From Gammaproteobacteria bacterium (lineage in GTDB: Bacteria; Pseudomonadota; Gammaproteobacteria; Competibacterales; Competibacteraceae), in contig JAIFNF010000034.1 in the NCBI GenBank assembly GCA_020047885.1, forward strand, positions 1 through 13,279: DNA of 13,279 nucleotides, written 5' to 3'. Under the pieces are notes generated by a model. The model did no database searches and was not told the origin of the DNA. It saw only the letters and a program-made list of their open reading frames with translations. Position numbers and translations under genes: made by a program. This document shows positions 11,287 through 13,279 of the stretch, piece by piece; the stretch's first letter is position 1, and every line of letters begins with the position of its first letter.

Positions 11287-13279
11287 ATGAAAAAACTCGC
11301 CGCCCACGATCCCGAAACCCAATCTGCGGACTTGATCGCCGATAACATTCAGCACCTCAAGGCACTGTTCCCGGAAGCTTGCACCGAGGGGCAGATTGAT
11401 TTCGAGGTGTTGAAGCAACTGTTGGGCGGAGCGGTTGAGGAACGCGAGGAGAAATACGGCCTGAACTGGCATGGTAAGCGCCGCGCTCGGCAACTGGCGC
11501 TGACGCCTTCGACCGGCACCTTGCGCCCTTGCCCGGAGGACAGCGTGGATTGGGACACGACCCGGAATCTGATGATCGAGGGCGACAATCTGGAAGTGTT
11601 GAAGCTGCTGCAAAAGAGCTATGCCGGGAAGGTGAAGCTCATTTATATCGATCCGCCCTATAACACCGGCAAGGATTTTGTGTACCCGGATGATTACCGC
11701 GACAATATCAAGAATTATTTGGAATTGACCGGGCAGGTGGAAGGTGGCAGGAAAATCAGCAGTAATACCGAAGCCAGTGGGCGGTTTCATACCGATTGGC
11801 TCAATATGATGTATCCGAGGTTAAAACTAGCAAAGGATTTATTAAAAGATGATGGGGTAATTTTTATTTCGATTGACGATGGTGAGGTTTCTAATCTGCG
11901 TCGTGTTTGTGATGAGATTTTTGGCGAAGAAAATTTTTTAGCTCATGTGGTTTGGCAGAAGAAGTATTCAGTCTCAAATGATGATCCAGGCATTGGAGTC
12001 ATGCATGATCACATATTAGTTTTTTTTAAATCTGAATTTTTTGCGCGTGGTCTGTTGCCCCGCACAGAGGAACAAAATGCACGTTACTCCAATCCTGACA
12101 ATGATCCAAAGGGTGCATGGACTTCTGGGGAATACGTCAGTAGTAAGTCGAAAGATGAAAGACCTACGCTTTGGTATTCTATTAGACATCCAGTCTCTGG
12201 TGAAGAAATTTGGCCGGAAGAACATGCTGTTTGGCGTTACTCAATTGAAAAACACAAGATTTTAGAATCAGAAGGCAGACTTTATTGGGGGACAAATTTT
12301 TCATATAAGCGTCCCCGCTTGAAGCGCTATCTTAATGAAGTCCAACAAGGAATTGTTCCTCCAACTTGGTGGACTTTTGAAGATTGCGGTCATAATGATG
12401 AAGCTAGTAAAGAGACCGCTAATCTTTTAGGGCAAAAGATTTTTAATACGCCAAAACCGGTGCGTCTTATAAAAAGAACTTTGATAATTGGTACACTACC
12501 AGATGATATTGTTCTCGACTTTTTCGCTGGCTCTGGCACCACCGGCCACGCAGTCATCGCGCAAAATGCCGCCGATAATGGCAATCGTCGCTACATTCTC
12601 GTCCAGCTTCCCGAACCGCTTGAACCAGACAATAAAGACCAGAAAACTGCTGCCGACTTCTGCGATACGTTGAAGAAGCCGCGCACCATCGCTGAGCTGA
12701 CCAAAGAACGCCTGCGCCGCGCCGCCGCTAAGATCAAAGAAGAATTAACCACGAAAGACACGAAAAGCACGAAAGAAAATACAAATGAAGATTTACTGAG
12801 TGAAGCAGATAAAAGCCTTTTTCGTGATCTTCATGATTTTCGTGGTTCCAATCATCTTGATCTCGGTTTCCGCGTCTTCAAACTCGACTCCTCCAACATC
12901 CGCGCCTGGGAACCCGACCGCGATAACCTCGCGCAATCCCTGCTGGACGCCGCCGACCACCTGAAAGCCGACCGCAGCGAACAGGACATCTTGTTTGAAC
13001 TGCTGCTCAAGCTCGGCCTCGATCTGACCATTCCCATTGAGCAAAAGACCATCGCCGGTAAGACCGTTCACAGCATCGGCGCGGGCGTGTTGCTGGTCTG
13101 CTTGGCTCCGCAGATTGCCACCGCCGAAGTCGAACCGCTGGCCTTGGGGCTGGTGGACTGGCATCAACAACTGGCTCCGGTGGGCGAATCTCAACTCGTC
13201 TTTCGTGATAGCGCCTTCGCCGATGATGTCGCCAAGACCAACCTCACCGCCATTCTCCAGCAGCACGGGCTGGATAACG
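11287..13279 (+). CDS. Type III restriction-modification DNA methyltransferase (Mod), 3' end outside the window
   Basis: The frame stays open for 664 codons and runs off the right edge. Mod proteins methylate adenine N6 using S-adenosylmethionine and provide the DNA specificity of type III systems. The catalytic DPPYNTG is at residues 122-128 and the AdoMet-binding DFFAGSGTTGHAV at 411-423; this order marks a beta-class enzyme. The N-terminal NLMIEGDNLEVLKLLQ and the HTDWLNMMYPRLKLAKDLL segments are typical of Mod. A segment from about 178 to 413 is AT-rich and contains the probable target recognition region; the flanks are GC-rich. Residues about 488-523 (TTKDTKSTKEN onward) come from a dispersed inverted repeat and interrupt the usual link to LGFRVFKLDSSNIRAWEP. 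The partner res gene should follow to the right. No frameshift is seen, so the gene appears intact. Confidence 0.92.
   Translation, partial: MKKLAAHDPETQSADLIADNIQHLKALFPEACTEGQIDFEVLKQLLGGAVEEREEKYGLNWHGKRRARQLALTPSTGTLRPCPEDSVDWDTTRNLMIEGDNLEVLKLLQKSYAGKVKLIYIDPPYNTGKDFVYPDDYRDNIKNYLELTGQVEGGRKISSNTEASGRFHTDWLNMMYPRLKLAKDLLKDDGVIFISIDDGEVSNLRRVCDEIFGEENFLAHVVWQKKYSVSNDDPGIGVMHDHILVFFKSEFFARGLLPRTEEQNARYSNPDNDPKGAWTSGEYVSSKSKDERPTLWYSIRHPVSGEEIWPEEHAVWRYSIEKHKILESEGRLYWGTNFSYKRPRLKRYLNEVQQGIVPPTWWTFEDCGHNDEASKETANLLGQKIFNTPKPVRLIKRTLIIGTLPDDIVLDFFAGSGTTGHAVIAQNAADNGNRRYILVQLPEPLEPDNKDQKTAADFCDTLKKPRTIAELTKERLRRAAAKIKEELTTKDTKSTKENTNEDLLSEADKSLFRDLHDFRGSNHLDLGFRVFKLDSSNIRAWEPDRDNLAQSLLDAADHLKADRSEQDILFELLLKLGLDLTIPIEQKTIAGKTVHSIGAGVLLVCLAPQIATAEVEPLALGLVDWHQQLAPVGESQLVFRDSAFADDVAKTNLTAILQQHGLDN
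12747..12847. repeat. Dispersed inverted repeat carried in frame inside mod
   Basis: The left arm starts AACCACGAAAGACACGAAAA (12747 on) and the right arm ends TGATTTTCGTGGTT (to 12847). They are imperfect inverted copies around a 40-50 base middle. The arms resemble the CACGAAAGACACGAAA dispersed repeat of many bacterial genomes. The element is about 101 bp long; the whole interruption is about 36 codons and keeps the Mod frame. Confidence 0.75.

Noticed and set aside
12020..12027. A run of eight T in mod as a phase-variation tract
   Set aside because: It lies in an AT-rich segment where such runs are expected, is short compared with known phase-variable mod repeats, and the frame is intact. 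Read-level length variation would be needed to revive the idea.
11287..13279. Type I HsdM or an orphan methylase instead of type III Mod
   Set aside because: The motif order is DPPY before FAGSG and the LGFRVFKLDSSN region is typical of type III Mod; HsdM has NPPF and a different order. Whether a res gene follows cannot be seen.

Overview
The window reads as chromosomal DNA of a gammaproteobacterium. The gene orders groES | cutA-dsbD and pcnB-folK-panB-panC are typical of that class. A PPi-dependent phosphofructokinase, a CIRCE/HrcA heat-shock operator and many short dispersed repeats lying inside genes point away from enterics, towards Methylococcus-, Chromatiales- or Competibacteraceae-like lineages. 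This lineage guess is inference. Most of the window is GC-rich; the region around 5400-7400 and the block 11815-12525 are visibly richer in A and T.

Left part (1-4142): groES on the minus strand has a clear sigma-70 promoter with an abutting CIRCE element. Divergently, cutA and dsbD form a translationally coupled pair (metal tolerance protein and inner-membrane thiol reductase). They are followed by pfp, a PPi-phosphofructokinase.

Middle (4245-7511, minus strand): tRNA-Glu(CUC) is followed on the same strand by three genes. The first is a 676-residue protein with seven 26-residue repeats and a kinase-like C-terminal domain. The second is a 191-residue protein I do not recognise. The third is a CesT-family type III secretion chaperone. 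This looks like an effector-chaperone module placed downstream of a tRNA gene. It is the most unusual part of the window, and no secretion apparatus is visible here. A 10-bp tandem duplication at the start of the effector gene changes which start codon is in frame.

Right part (7588-13279): pcnB (poly(A) polymerase, with a non-AUG start), folK (with a long C-terminal extension running into panB), panB and panC (pantothenate synthesis), then a type III restriction-modification DNA methyltransferase (mod) that runs off the window. The mod gene is mosaic: an AT-rich central specificity region lies between GC-rich conserved parts, and a dispersed inverted repeat is carried in frame.

Four kinds of short dispersed repeat are recognisable from memory of such sequences: at the dsbD start, in the dsbD linker, between panC and mod, and within mod. 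Three of them are translated in frame.
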